NCBI RefSeq assembly: GCF_000814475.1
Contig: NZ_JSVC01000013.1
Coordinates: 62,001-126,000, forward strand
Length of the DNA stretch: 64,000 bases
DNA from: Flavihumibacter solisilvae
Lineage (GTDB): Bacteria > Bacteroidota > Bacteroidia > Chitinophagales > Chitinophagaceae
Direction of reading: 5' to 3'
Shown: one piece after another, positions 16,399-25,449 of the stretch
Layout of the letters: each line of letters begins with the position of its first letter
Position numbering within the stretch: position 1 is the first letter of the stretch
Notes under the pieces: generated by a model
The model's input: the letters and a program-made list of their open reading frames with translations, nothing else
Told to the model about the DNA's origin: nothing
The model's database searches: none
Made by a program: the position numbers and the translations under genes

Positions 16399-18087
16399 TT
16401 AGCGGGTTGCGAGGATTTCCAGGTAGCGTTTACTTTCCGGGATTTCCTTTCTTTCCGTACCCGTGTTGCCTGCGATCTTTACCAGTTGCAGGAAATATGA
16501 TTTAGCCAGTTGGGTATTACCGGTTTTTTCGGCACAAAGGCCCGCGGCGTATAGGGCATTGAACCTGTTGGGATGTTTCAGGAGATCGGCCTCATAAGCG
16601 GCCAGTGCTTCCTGTGGTTTGTTGAGTTGCAGAAGCATATCACCCAGCAGCTCCTTCGCTGGAATTACTTCACCCGGTGTTACGGGGTGTTTTTCAGTTC
16701 GGTCTTCCATGTCGGCCGCCTGTTGCATCATAGCCACGGCATCTTCTTTCTTCCCTTCTGTGAGCAGGATCCAGGCTTCGGCGGACTTCGACTGGATATC
16801 CACCTGGTTGGCCTTATAATCGTCTTTCTGGCCGGCCAGTTCATCGTGCAGCCTGCTGATCTCCCTGAGCTCGTTCCGGGCTAAATCGGGCTTATTTAAG
16901 TGTGCTAACCCCATTGCCCGGGTAAAGTGGATCATGGCTTCCTGCCAGGGGTAGTCTTTCCAGTTGAGGGAAGATGGTTGCGGCTCCATTATTGCAGCTT
17001 CCTGCCACTTCCGGTTTTCCAGCAGGTAACGGGCGGGGGAAGCCGCAAATGCATAGGCCACTTTGAAATTTACCGGCTGTACCGCGGTCATCGATTGCAG
17101 GTAGTCACAATATTTTTTTGCCGAGTCATTCTGGCCCTTTTGCAGGTAGGCATATACGAGGTAATCGATGCCGTGCAATTCTTCGTCCCAGTGCCCCTTG
17201 ATGCCTGTTTGCCGGGCATAACACTGGGCTGAAGCCACAGAAGCGAGGTTCGACTGGATGGCTTCATCCCATAGTCCCAGTCGCGTAAAGATATGCGAAG
17301 GCATATGCAGGGCGTGGGCCGAAGAAGGCGCAATGGAAGCGTATTTCCTTGCAGCGACAAGAGCCTTGTCGGCAAGTTCGGGGTAATCGTAAGAGTGGAT
17401 AAGGTAATGCACAATGCCCGGGTGGTTGGGTTGACCGGGATACAATGATTGCAGGATTTGGCCTGCCTTTTTCTGTTTGCTGAAAGTTTTGTCTTTCGGG
17501 TCCGCTGCAGCCGTGAGCGCCAGCGCGTAAAAAGCGGCGGCTTCGTGATCGCTCGGGTTATTTACATACACCTGTTCCATTCCCTTCTCAAAATTCAGGC
17601 AGCGGGCCAGGTGGCCGGTTTTTTCCCAATCGTTATAATAGGCTGCGATAGCGTCAATGTAATCGGACTCTTTCTTTGACGACTGAAGTGACTGCGCTAC
17701 TTCGATGGCGCGAGAGCCTTTTTTCAGTTCCGCTTCTGTCGGGGCGGTCCACAATGGATGGAAGTTTGCCATCGCCACTCCCCAGTATGCCATGGCGCAG
17801 ACCGGGTCCCTGTCAATCACTTTTGCAAATGCTTTTTCCGCTTCATCGTATTCAAAGGAGTGCAGCAGTTTAATGGCAAGGTTGAAATCGTCTTTCACCT
17901 CGTCGCTGCATGAGGTGGCGAACTCCGCAGAGCCCAGTTGCATCCCGGGAGCACCACAGGAAATGATTTCGCCGCGTTTCAGGTCGATATCGCTTACTAG
18001 TTCTTTTGAAGGAACCCTGCTGGCCTGCTGGCAGCAGGGGAGCAGGACTAAAGCGAGCATTGCAGGCAGTATCCAGTTTCTTTTCAT
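16399..18087 (-). CDS. TPR-repeat lipoprotein
   Basis: A 562-residue lipoprotein: basic start, hydrophobic stretch, then Cys in LVLLPCCQQ. Repeats of the TPR type run through the protein: FEYDEAEKAFAKVIDRDP near 75-95, WDEAIQSNLASVASAQ near 275, and NKPQEALAAYEADLLKHP / GNTQLAKSYFLQLVKIAG near 490-545. A conserved middle block (GIVHYLIHSYDYPELADKAL, then HALHMPSHIFTRLG) marks a family common in environmental bacteria but without a known role. It is 30 bases upstream of the TMEM220-RidA gene on the same strand. Confidence 0.85.
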   Translation of the reverse strand: MKRNWILPAMLALVLLPCCQQASRVPSKELVSDIDLKRGEIISCGAPGMQLGSAEFATSCSDEVKDDFNLAIKLLHSFEYDEAEKAFAKVIDRDPVCAMAYWGVAMANFHPLWTAPTEAELKKGSRAIEVAQSLQSSKKESDYIDAIAAYYNDWEKTGHLARCLNFEKGMEQVYVNNPSDHEAAAFYALALTAAADPKDKTFSKQKKAGQILQSLYPGQPNHPGIVHYLIHSYDYPELADKALVAARKYASIAPSSAHALHMPSHIFTRLGLWDEAIQSNLASVASAQCYARQTGIKGHWDEELHGIDYLVYAYLQKGQNDSAKKYCDYLQSMTAVQPVNFKVAYAFAASPARYLLENRKWQEAAIMEPQPSSLNWKDYPWQEAMIHFTRAMGLAHLNKPDLARNELREISRLHDELAGQKDDYKANQVDIQSKSAEAWILLTEGKKEDAVAMMQQAADMEDRTEKHPVTPGEVIPAKELLGDMLLQLNKPQEALAAYEADLLKHPNRFNALYAAGLCAEKTGNTQLAKSYFLQLVKIAGNTGTERKEIPESKRYLEILATR

Positions 18088-18178
18088 GGCAACAGGTTTT
18101 ATTGTCAGGGTACGTTGCCTAAAATCCTTTCCAGCTGTATGTGTAAAGATCGGTTTTTCTTTTCACGAGGTAGGATAC

Positions 18179-18595
18179 TTAGATATTCGGAAACGAATAA
18201 AGGGGTGACCTGTCGCCGACCAGCCAAAGGTGGCCGAAGGGGTCACGGAAACTGCCCTGTCGATGGCTGCCCCATGGAGCCTGGTGATCACGGATAGGAT
18301 CGAAACTGCCATCCGCACCTGCCTGTACTGCGCGGTTGATGAATGCATCCGGGTCGTCACAAAAAACTTCGACACGTACCGATGGCATTCCCAGGTTCAG
18401 CGGACTGTCCCAGCCATTATTCGCTGGCTCACCGACAAAGAAAGCGGCGCCCTCTATTTCAAGTCCTGCCACCGAGCCCAGGTTCCACATCTCCTTTGCG
18501 CCAAGTGCTTCGATGTACCAGCCTACGGCCGCAGGCGCATCCGGTACAGCCAACATCACGGAAATCAAAAATTGCTGCTTTTGATCATTGTTCAT
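18179..18595 (-). CDS. VOC-family (glyoxalase/bleomycin resistance fold) protein
   Basis: A 138-residue cytoplasmic protein of the vicinal oxygen chelate fold: VMLAVPDAPAAVGWYIEALG at the start (first beta-alpha-beta-beta-beta unit) and FDPIRDHQAPWGSHRQGSF-DPFGHLW at the end. It resembles the PhnB/YdfO-like branch, usually annotated only as VOC family. The start overlaps the last 4 bases of the upstream 116-residue gene, so the two form a coupled pair. No substrate can be read from the sequence. Confidence 0.85.
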   Translation of the reverse strand: MNNDQKQQFLISVMLAVPDAPAAVGWYIEALGAKEMWNLGSVAGLEIEGAAFFVGEPANNGWDSPLNLGMPSVRVEVFCDDPDAFINRAVQAGADGSFDPIRDHQAPWGSHRQGSFRDPFGHLWLVGDRSPLYSFPNI

Positions 18596-18942
18596 AGCGT
18601 TGAGTTTATAACCTGCTGAATATCCGGGATGAGTTTAGATGGATCAACATCCGGTTCAATACCAACTGTTACATGGCCGTTTTCCATGGGTAATACAAAC
18701 GCAAAGAATAGCCCATACCTGATAAGCACATAATCCAGTCCGCCGCAATCGATATTACCCCGCTGGGACAAAAGTTTAATGAGGGTAGGATTGACGATAA
18801 GCTCTTCATACTTGTCAGACTCTGAACTGCTTGCGTTTTTTATGCCTTCCCGATCCCAGGTGTTCAGGACGTTCTTTTCATAAACTGCCAGGTACCTGAT
18901 AGCCGGCGAGATCGCGAATATTTTGTCTTTAAGCGGATGCAT
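18592..18942 (-). CDS. Conserved hypothetical protein, possibly roadblock/LC7-like
   Basis: A 116-residue soluble protein with no signal or membrane span. It has a compact alpha-beta pattern: FAISPAIRYLAVYEKNVL, LIVNPTLIKLLSQRGNIDCG, LDYVLIRYGLFFAFVLPMEN, HVTVGIEPDVDP. The late strand pair and the self-interaction-like surface resemble roadblock/LC7 proteins, but I cannot confirm this. The stop overlaps the VOC gene start by 4 bases (ATGA type), so translation is likely coupled. It lies at the left border of the repeat tract at 18.99-19.42 kb. Confidence 0.6.
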   Translation of the reverse strand: MHPLKDKIFAISPAIRYLAVYEKNVLNTWDREGIKNASSSESDKYEELIVNPTLIKLLSQRGNIDCGGLDYVLIRYGLFFAFVLPMENGHVTVGIEPDVDPSKLIPDIQQVINSTL

Positions 18943-18990
18943 AACACAGCACTACGTTAAAATAAAAATTAAAATGTGAAAAGTCAAATA

Positions 18991-19355
18991 TTGTCGTTCA
19001 GACACAAATGCAAGTGATCGTTCACGCACTTTTCACTAGTGTTTGTATAGTCATGGCACTAAGGTTTCACTACTCGCGGACTAGTGTTTGTCTAGTGTTT
19101 TACGCTTTGGGGACGTACTTTTGGAGTTTCATCATAGCTTCTTCTTAGCTTTATGAAAGCTTCTACCTCTAGTCGGCCCCTGGTTAAGTGTAATTCGTGC
19201 CAGGTTTTAACCTGATTCTTGTCGTTCACGCGCTTGTTACGCGTAAATGCCTACCGTTCATGCACAAGCGCCTCGGTAAAATGGCGGAATTTAACCACTA
19301 TAGCATTTAATTCTTGTCGTTCATGCACACTGTGTTTGTCGTTCGTGAACTTTTC
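18991..19355. repeat. Dispersed TGTCGTTCAYGCAC repeats (six copies) with CTAGTGTTTGT units, tract A
   Basis: The intergenic gap 18943-19498 has no gene. Copies of a 13-15 base unit, TTGTCGTTCAYGCAC, sit at 18992-19000 (partial), 19015-19033 (followed by TTTT), 19219-19233, 19253-19265, 19314-19328 and 19336-19354 (TTCGTGAAC variant, followed by TTTT). A second unit, ACTAGTGTTTGT, occurs at 19035-19046 and 19080-19091, with a partial copy at 19092-19100. AGCTT units lie at 19136-19163, including TGAAAGCTTC. The same main unit occurs at 61135-61175. Confidence 0.8.
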
Positions 19356-19415
19356 TCCGGGAGTGTCCGGGGATCCTCCGATGTTCCTCCGGGGATTGTC
19401 CGAAAAGTCTCCGGG
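19356..19415. repeat. TCCGG micro-repeat cluster, tract A
   Basis: Six TCCG(G) units occur within 60 bases (19356, 19366, 19377, 19388, 19399, 19410), with short differing spacers. They follow directly on the TGTCGTTCAYGCAC copies and precede the 3' end of the AraC gene. Two GGTAATTG units follow at about 19424-19441. A comparable AATCCG cluster stands at the matching place in tract B (61381-61428). Confidence 0.65.
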
Positions 19416-19498
19416 AAAAGCAGGGTAATTGCAGGTAATTGTATCGGGTATTCTCCGTTGTAGACGGTTCCTTCCCGGCTTGTAGCCGGCTACCAGGA

Positions 19499-20389
19499 CT
19501 ATTGTTTCTTCTTCTCCCGGTAAATATTAGGTGACATTCCCATCAGCTTCGTGAACATCCGGGAAAAATAATAGGGGTCGTTGATACCGAGCTTGTATGA
19601 TATTTCCTTTACCCGAAGGTCAGTGAACATCAGGTACTGGCAGGCTTTCTGCACTTTAAGGTGATTATAATATTCGATAGGTGAGTAGCCGGTCTTCTTT
19701 TTGAACAACGCAGTGAAATGTGAAACGGACAGGTTTACCGATTGGGCGATTTCTTCAACTGTCAGTAACTGATCTGTGTGTTTGGTCATGAATTCAATCG
19801 ATGACCCGATAATGTTGTTTTTTTTTGTTGTCTCAGTTGGACTCTCCCTTGCAAGAAATGAAGCCAGGTAAGATCCGAAACTGGTGTTGGCAAACCATAA
19901 ATTCTCAGTGCCATATCCCTTTTCAAGATGCGAATAAATGTTGTTGAACATCCTTGTGCGTTCGTCAGTATAATGGACAAAACTTTTATTGCCGTTTAAC
20001 TGGTCCAGGAACAGTTCCACGATCTCATCTGACGTTATGCCCTTGAAATGTACCCAGTAGATCGTCCATGGATCAGTCTCATCCGCTGAATAGATATGTT
20101 CGCACGACGCCGGGACAATGAAAAAATCGCCCGGACGGATATCATATTCTTTTTTGCAGATTCGGGCCCAGCCCTTTCCTTCCACACAATAGATAAGAAT
20201 ATGCTGATCTGCCCCATTAGGCCTTTCCCGGTAATGGAATTTCGCCTTGGGATAGTAGCCGATATCGGTGATGAACAATGAGCTCAGCAATTTGCTGCCT
20301 GCTTCTTTTTGCACGAGGATTTTCCGCGGAATCACAATTGCCTTCTGCCCGTGGAATCCTTCCTTCTTGCGCAGTTTTCCTGACGTCAT
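19499..20389 (-). CDS. AraC-family regulator, probable activator of the polysaccharide utilization locus
   Basis: A 296-residue protein with an N-terminal cupin sensor of the AraC-binding type (about 45-170: FHYRERPNGADQHILIYCVE, then IRPGDFFIVPASCEH) and a C-terminal double helix-turn-helix (about 195-293: LTVEEIAQSVNLSVSHFTAL, KEISYKLGINDPYYFSRMF, the closing P-N-YREKK). It likely binds a sugar released from the glycan and activates transcription. It is divergent from susC with 142 bases between, where its operator probably lies. Unlike many Bacteroides loci there is no hybrid two-component sensor or ECF/anti-sigma pair nearby. Confidence 0.9.
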   Translation of the reverse strand: MTSGKLRKKEGFHGQKAIVIPRKILVQKEAGSKLLSSLFITDIGYYPKAKFHYRERPNGADQHILIYCVEGKGWARICKKEYDIRPGDFFIVPASCEHIYSADETDPWTIYWVHFKGITSDEIVELFLDQLNGNKSFVHYTDERTRMFNNIYSHLEKGYGTENLWFANTSFGSYLASFLARESPTETTKKNNIIGSSIEFMTKHTDQLLTVEEIAQSVNLSVSHFTALFKKKTGYSPIEYYNHLKVQKACQYLMFTDLRVKEISYKLGINDPYYFSRMFTKLMGMSPNIYREKKKQ

Positions 20390-20531
20390 TCAGATTTTTG
20401 CGGAGTAAAATAGTATAATAGTCCATCAAAATCAAAATTTATTCCATTGATTCTGAATTGGTATGAACCTAACTTTCCATTCGGATCACACCAACTACTG
20501 CCAAAGTATTTTTAACGACTAAACTGCCATT

Positions 20532-23500
20532 ATGAGAAATCCGCTTAGCATCAAGTTACGCGAGCGATTAATCCTGGTCCTGTTATTATTTTCCGTTTCC
20601 TCCTATGCCCAACGGCAGGTATCCGGTACTGTAAAAGACGGCCGGAACCAGCCCATCCAGGGTGCCACGGTAGCTGTGAAAAACAGCAGCATTGCCACAA
20701 GCACCAACGTAAACGGTTCATTTACCATCCAGCTCCCCGCCGACAACCGGGTCCTTGTTTTCTCGAGTGTTGGATATAAACCGAGAGAAATCACTGTTGG
20801 CAATGAGGCCACCCTGGAGGTTCAGCTCGACATTACTGCCTCTGAAGGGGAATCAGTGGTTGTTGTTGCTTATGGGTCCTCACAAAAAAAGGCCACACTT
20901 TCGGGTTCAGTTGCCTCTGTAAAAGGTGAAGAGATCCTCAAGTCACCAACGATCAACGTAACCAATAGTCTTGCAGGAAGGGTGCCGGGTTTAACCGTTA
21001 TGGCACAGGGTGGAGAACCGGGTAACGACTACTCCACTATATTGGTACGGGGACTCAATACTTTCGGAAATGCTTCGCCTCTATTTGTGATAGATGGGAT
21101 TCCACTGCAGGGTTCCGACAAGCTGCAGAGAATCGATCCATCTTCCATTGAAAGTATTACTGTTTTAAAAGATGCATCTGCAGCGATCTATGGTTCGCAG
21201 GGCGCAAACGGCGTTATACTTGTAACAACCAAAAGAGGTAAAGCAGGTAAGGTATCTGTTTCTGCTTCTTTCAACCTGGGAATTGCCGAACCGACAAAAC
21301 TCCCCGACCTGCTTAATTCATACGAGATCGCTGTACTTCAAAACGAAATGCTTGCAGCTGATCCGAATACTCCCACGCCTCAATGGCACCCCGGCAAATA
21401 CAGCGTTTATGAACTTGCCGGTTATCTGAGGAACGACGACCCCTGGCATTATCCAAATACAGATTGGGTAGATGAAACCCTGAAAAAATCTGCACTTCAG
21501 CACTATGCAAATGTTACGATGTCTGGCGGTAACGAAAAGATCAGGGGATTGCTTTCAATGGCGGCACGTTCGCAGGACGGGTTCTATCGTAATGGTTCAG
21601 GAAAATACCGCCAGTACGACCTGAGGGGAAACATGGATTTCAACCCAACCGAGCACATCGCCTTTTCGTTTGATATCAATGGCCGTCAGGACAGACCCGA
21701 TTTTCCTATAGCAAATGCAGGAACAACCTTCCACCAGACCATAACGGCGCCGCCCAGCCGAAGGGCGTTCTGGCCTGACGGAACAATGGGACAGCCTACA
21801 GATCCCACTGGTAAATCCGGAAGTCCCGTTGCCATCAGTACCCCACTGGGTGGCTACAATCGCGGTGAGAATTATACTGTCAATGGTTCAGCAAGACTCA
21901 ATATTAAGATCCCCTGGGTCACCGGCCTTTCCGTGACAGCAAGCGGAACAATTGACCGGGTTTTCAATTCAGGAAAGTATTGGTCAATACCTGTTCGCTA
22001 CTATGAGTGGGATGGCGTATCGACCACTGACCCGGCTTATACCACGCTGACACAGGGCGATGAAGTCAGAACGCTGATCGTCAGCGAAGGCAAAGCAAAG
22101 AATTACCTTGTCAACTTCCTGGTAAACTATGAAAAGAGATTTGGGAAACATTTGGTTAAGGCTCTCTATGGATACGAAGAATACGAAAGGTACAATACCT
22201 TCTATTCTGTAAAACGCACTGGTTTCGACGCCGACAATCTTGACCAGTTGCGTTTCGGTACAGTAGGCTCTGAAACGATCGAACAGAACAGTCCTGGTGC
22301 CACGCGCTGGAAAAACTATCTTGGTAGGTTGAATTATGACTTCAATTCAAAAGTTTTTGCCGAGTTTGTTTTCCGGTACCAGGGTTCTTCGATCTTTCAC
22401 CCTGATGACAGGTGGGGCTTCTTCCCCGGTGGATCTTTGGCCTACCGGATCTCAGAAGAGAATTTCTGGAAGGACAACCTTTCTTTTATCAATTCTTTCA
22501 AGATCCGGGCGTCTTACGGTATAACCGGTAATGACCTGATCGGGCCGTTCCAATATCTTGCGCTCTTCAAACCAGGTATTGCCAGTTATGTAGAGCAGGT
22601 CGGACCCAATGGTGCATTGCAATATAACGGTACGCTGGAAGAGTCAGTGGTTCCCAACGAAGGCGTGACATGGGAGACCGGCAAACAACTGGACATCGGG
22701 TTCGATGCAGACCTGCTCAATAGCAAACTGAGCATCACTTTCGATTATTTCCGCAATAAGAGAACAGACATCCTCGCCAGGAGAAATGGCGCGATCCCGG
22801 GATCTACCGGTCTTACTCCGGCCGATGAAAATATCGGTGAATTCCTGAACCGCGGTTTTGATTTCAACATCATGTACCGCAACAGGGCAGGCAAACTGCG
22901 TTATTCAATCGGATTGAATGGATTGTATGCGAAGAACAAACTGCTATATTTTGACGAAGTGGCCGGAAGACCCGAATACCAGCAACAAACAGGTCATCCG
23001 TATGGAGCAGGCACGTACTTCAAGACACTTGGCATTTACAGGAGCCAGGAAGACCTGAAAAATCATCCCAACACCCTGGGCGGTGTAGGGCCTGTTTTAG
23101 GTGACCTGATTTTTGCAGACATGAATAAGGATGGTGCGATAGACCAGCTCGATATGGTGAGATCAGATAAGACCAGCACACCAGTCTGGAGCGGTGGCCT
23201 CAGCACTAATTTCGAGTATGGGAATTTTGACCTGAGCATTCTTTTCCAGGGTGCTGCAGGATCAGAAAGATACCTGCGCCCCACTTTCAGTCTTGGTGGA
23301 AACTACCTCCAGTCATTTTATGACAAGCGCTGGACGCCGGAAAATCCAAATGCGGAATTCCCCAGGGCGCATACGAGCCAGTCTGCCTATTGGTCCAATC
23401 CTACAGGCATATACAATGACTTCTTCTTACGCAGTACAGATTATATCAGGCTGAAGAACGTTGAGCTTGGTTACAATTTCCCGGTAACTGCGATCGGAAA

Positions 23501-23672
23501 ATTCAGTATTGAAAAGCTTCGGTTATATGTCAGCGCGTTGAACCTGTTCTATTATGCGCCTGGCCTGAAGGACTTTGATACTGACCCGGAGCAAAACATC
23601 CGCGACCAGTTCTATGGTGAAGGCTACCCGCTACAGAGGATCATCAATTTTGGAATCAACGTTGGCTTCTAA
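20532..23672 (+). CDS. SusC/RagA-type TonB-dependent outer membrane glycan transporter
   Basis: A 1046-residue outer membrane protein. Order: signal peptide to about residue 26 (SSYAQ), carboxypeptidase-D-like regulatory domain (30-105: VSGTVKDGRNQPIQGATV, then NGSFTIQLP), TonB-box region (VVVVAYGSSQ), plug (115-235: LAGRVPGLTVMAQGGEPGND, FVIDGIPL, SIESITVLKDASAAIYG), and a 22-strand barrel ending in an aromatic residue (NFGINVGF). There is no N-terminal STN domain, so it does not signal to an anti-sigma factor. With the SusD protein it imports oligosaccharides using TonB energy. The susD gene starts 18 bases after the stop. Confidence 0.96.
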   Translation: MRNPLSIKLRERLILVLLLFSVSSYAQRQVSGTVKDGRNQPIQGATVAVKNSSIATSTNVNGSFTIQLPADNRVLVFSSVGYKPREITVGNEATLEVQLDITASEGESVVVVAYGSSQKKATLSGSVASVKGEEILKSPTINVTNSLAGRVPGLTVMAQGGEPGNDYSTILVRGLNTFGNASPLFVIDGIPLQGSDKLQRIDPSSIESITVLKDASAAIYGSQGANGVILVTTKRGKAGKVSVSASFNLGIAEPTKLPDLLNSYEIAVLQNEMLAADPNTPTPQWHPGKYSVYELAGYLRNDDPWHYPNTDWVDETLKKSALQHYANVTMSGGNEKIRGLLSMAARSQDGFYRNGSGKYRQYDLRGNMDFNPTEHIAFSFDINGRQDRPDFPIANAGTTFHQTITAPPSRRAFWPDGTMGQPTDPTGKSGSPVAISTPLGGYNRGENYTVNGSARLNIKIPWVTGLSVTASGTIDRVFNSGKYWSIPVRYYEWDGVSTTDPAYTTLTQGDEVRTLIVSEGKAKNYLVNFLVNYEKRFGKHLVKALYGYEEYERYNTFYSVKRTGFDADNLDQLRFGTVGSETIEQNSPGATRWKNYLGRLNYDFNSKVFAEFVFRYQGSSIFHPDDRWGFFPGGSLAYRISEENFWKDNLSFINSFKIRASYGITGNDLIGPFQYLALFKPGIASYVEQVGPNGALQYNGTLEESVVPNEGVTWETGKQLDIGFDADLLNSKLSITFDYFRNKRTDILARRNGAIPGSTGLTPADENIGEFLNRGFDFNIMYRNRAGKLRYSIGLNGLYAKNKLLYFDEVAGRPEYQQQTGHPYGAGTYFKTLGIYRSQEDLKNHPNTLGGVGPVLGDLIFADMNKDGAIDQLDMVRSDKTSTPVWSGGLSTNFEYGNFDLSILFQGAAGSERYLRPTFSLGGNYLQSFYDKRWTPENPNAEFPRAHTSQSAYWSNPTGIYNDFFLRSTDYIRLKNVELGYNFPVTAIGKFSIEKLRLYVSALNLFYYAPGLKDFDTDPEQNIRDQFYGEGYPLQRIINFGINVGF

Positions 23673-23690
23673 TTAAAAATGAGCGTTCAA

Positions 23691-25421
23691 ATGAAAAAGA
23701 TCAATATACTAACCGGGTTGTTATGCTGTCTGGCAGTAACGTCCTGTAAAAAAGATTTTCTTGACGGCACAAAGCCGGAAGACAAGATCTCCGGTGCAGA
23801 TGTATGGAAGAGTCCTGAACTCGCCAGGAAAGTATTGAATGGCGCGTATATGTCATTGCCTGCGGGTCATACTTACTTTATGATGATGTCGGCTACAGAT
23901 GAAGGTGTGTTCCAATACAATGACCTCGGCACTCCATACACTCATGGCCTTGTAACACCTACTACTCTTGGGGCATTTGACCAGAATAACTGGGCCGTTG
24001 GCGCGGCAGACTGGAGCTGGGGTGCCGTTTACAAGAATATCCGCAACATCGATATCGCTTTAGCCAACCTTAACCAGGTACCATTTGCTACCCAGGCGGA
24101 GAAAGACGAAGCAATTGCTGATGCCCATTTTTTACGGGGTTTCAGTTATTACCTGTTGCTTGCCCAGTTTGGAGGTGTTCCGCTATATGAAAAGCCTGTG
24201 GAATTGGGTGAAGATTACAATAAGCCGCGCAACAGTTTTGAAGAGACTGTGAATTTCATTGTTGCTGACCTCGATAAGGCCATCTCATTGTATGATGCGG
24301 GCAAAATTGCTGCTGTCAAGACCAAGGGCGACAAAGGTGTTGCAATGGCGGTAAAGGCCAAGGTTTTATTATATGCAGCCAGTGATCTGCATAACGGCAC
24401 TAAAAATGGGACTATCACAAGTGGCTATGCCCATCCGGAACTGGTGGGTTATACAGGGGGCGATCCCATTGCCAGGTGGCAGGCTGCCAAGGACGCCGCA
24501 AAGGCAGTGATCGATCTCAACAGGTATCACCTGTATACACAGAATGCCGATAAGGTCCGGAATTTCGAGGAGATCTTTGTCAATGGCGGGGATGAATTTA
24601 TTTTCGTCCGCTACTTCGACAAGAACATCAACTGGTATTGGCAACTTGGGCGTACCCCGTTTTACAATATGACCCCTGGATATGGTGGCTGGGGTGTTAA
24701 CTCGGTACTGGGCAACCTTGTTGATGCCTTTGAAATGAGTGATGGCTCAAAATTCAGCTGGAGCAATCCTGTACATAAAGCGAACCCATATTCGAACCGC
24801 GACCCCCGCCTCACTGCTTCCATTTTATACGAAGGAACGAACTGGTATCCCCGTGCATCGACAGAAAATAAAGTCAGGGTAGGTAACTGGGCAAGCGGCT
24901 CCGCACCGGACGCACTGCGAACTAACTACTGGCTCCGGAAATTCAGCGACCTCGCAAAAGGACCGATGGACTATGATAACCAATTTGAAAAATGTCCTGC
25001 CTGGCCACGCCTCCGATATGCCGAAGTGTTACTTAATTACGCTGAAGCGTGTATTGAACTTGGACAGGATGCAGAGGCACGCACTTACCTGAACATGATC
25101 CGCCAGCGGGCTGGCATGCCTGATATCACCGAATCTGGTGACGCATTGAAAGAAAGGTATCGTAACGAAAGGAGAGTGGAACTCGCATTTGAAGAACATC
25201 GCTTCTTTGACGTAAGGAGATGGCTGATCGGAGAAGCTTCTGCGCGGGATGGCTACGGTGTTGACGTAGAATATCCGACCCAGGATTCATACAATAACCC
25301 TACGTTCAAAGAAGTGGTTATTGACGGTGGACGTACATGGGCGAACAAAGCTTATTTCATTCCGATCACAACCGATGAGATGAATAAGAACAAATCCCTT
25401 ATTCAGAACCCGGGTTATTGA
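23691..25421 (+). CDS. SusD/RagB-type surface glycan-binding lipoprotein
   Basis: A 576-residue lipoprotein with lipobox VTSC followed by Lys-Lys-Asp-Phe-Leu-Asp, the usual start of mature SusD proteins. The start at 23691 gives a standard signal; an ATG at 23679 adds four residues. The body is the TPR-rich SusD fold: ADAHFLRGFSYYLLLAQFGG, VPLYEKP, AVKAKVLLYAA, LRYAEVLLNYAEACIELG, RNERRVELAFEEHRFFDVRR and the closing NKNKSLIQNPGY. It forms the lid of the SusC barrel and captures the glycan. It lies between susC and the third lipoprotein gene in one transcript. Confidence 0.95.
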   Translation: MKKINILTGLLCCLAVTSCKKDFLDGTKPEDKISGADVWKSPELARKVLNGAYMSLPAGHTYFMMMSATDEGVFQYNDLGTPYTHGLVTPTTLGAFDQNNWAVGAADWSWGAVYKNIRNIDIALANLNQVPFATQAEKDEAIADAHFLRGFSYYLLLAQFGGVPLYEKPVELGEDYNKPRNSFEETVNFIVADLDKAISLYDAGKIAAVKTKGDKGVAMAVKAKVLLYAASDLHNGTKNGTITSGYAHPELVGYTGGDPIARWQAAKDAAKAVIDLNRYHLYTQNADKVRNFEEIFVNGGDEFIFVRYFDKNINWYWQLGRTPFYNMTPGYGGWGVNSVLGNLVDAFEMSDGSKFSWSNPVHKANPYSNRDPRLTASILYEGTNWYPRASTENKVRVGNWASGSAPDALRTNYWLRKFSDLAKGPMDYDNQFEKCPAWPRLRYAEVLLNYAEACIELGQDAEARTYLNMIRQRAGMPDITESGDALKERYRNERRVELAFEEHRFFDVRRWLIGEASARDGYGVDVEYPTQDSYNNPTFKEVVIDGGRTWANKAYFIPITTDEMNKNKSLIQNPGY

Positions 25422-25449
25422 TCATCGCTTAAATTATAATCATACTACT

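Noticed and set aside
18991-19355. CRISPR array
   Set aside because: Units are only 13-15 bases, spacing is irregular, copies are degenerate, and no cas gene is present.
19219-19428. 69-codon open frame in tract A
   Set aside because: It translates the short repeats, gives no signal, motif or fold pattern, and ends in the TCCGG cluster.
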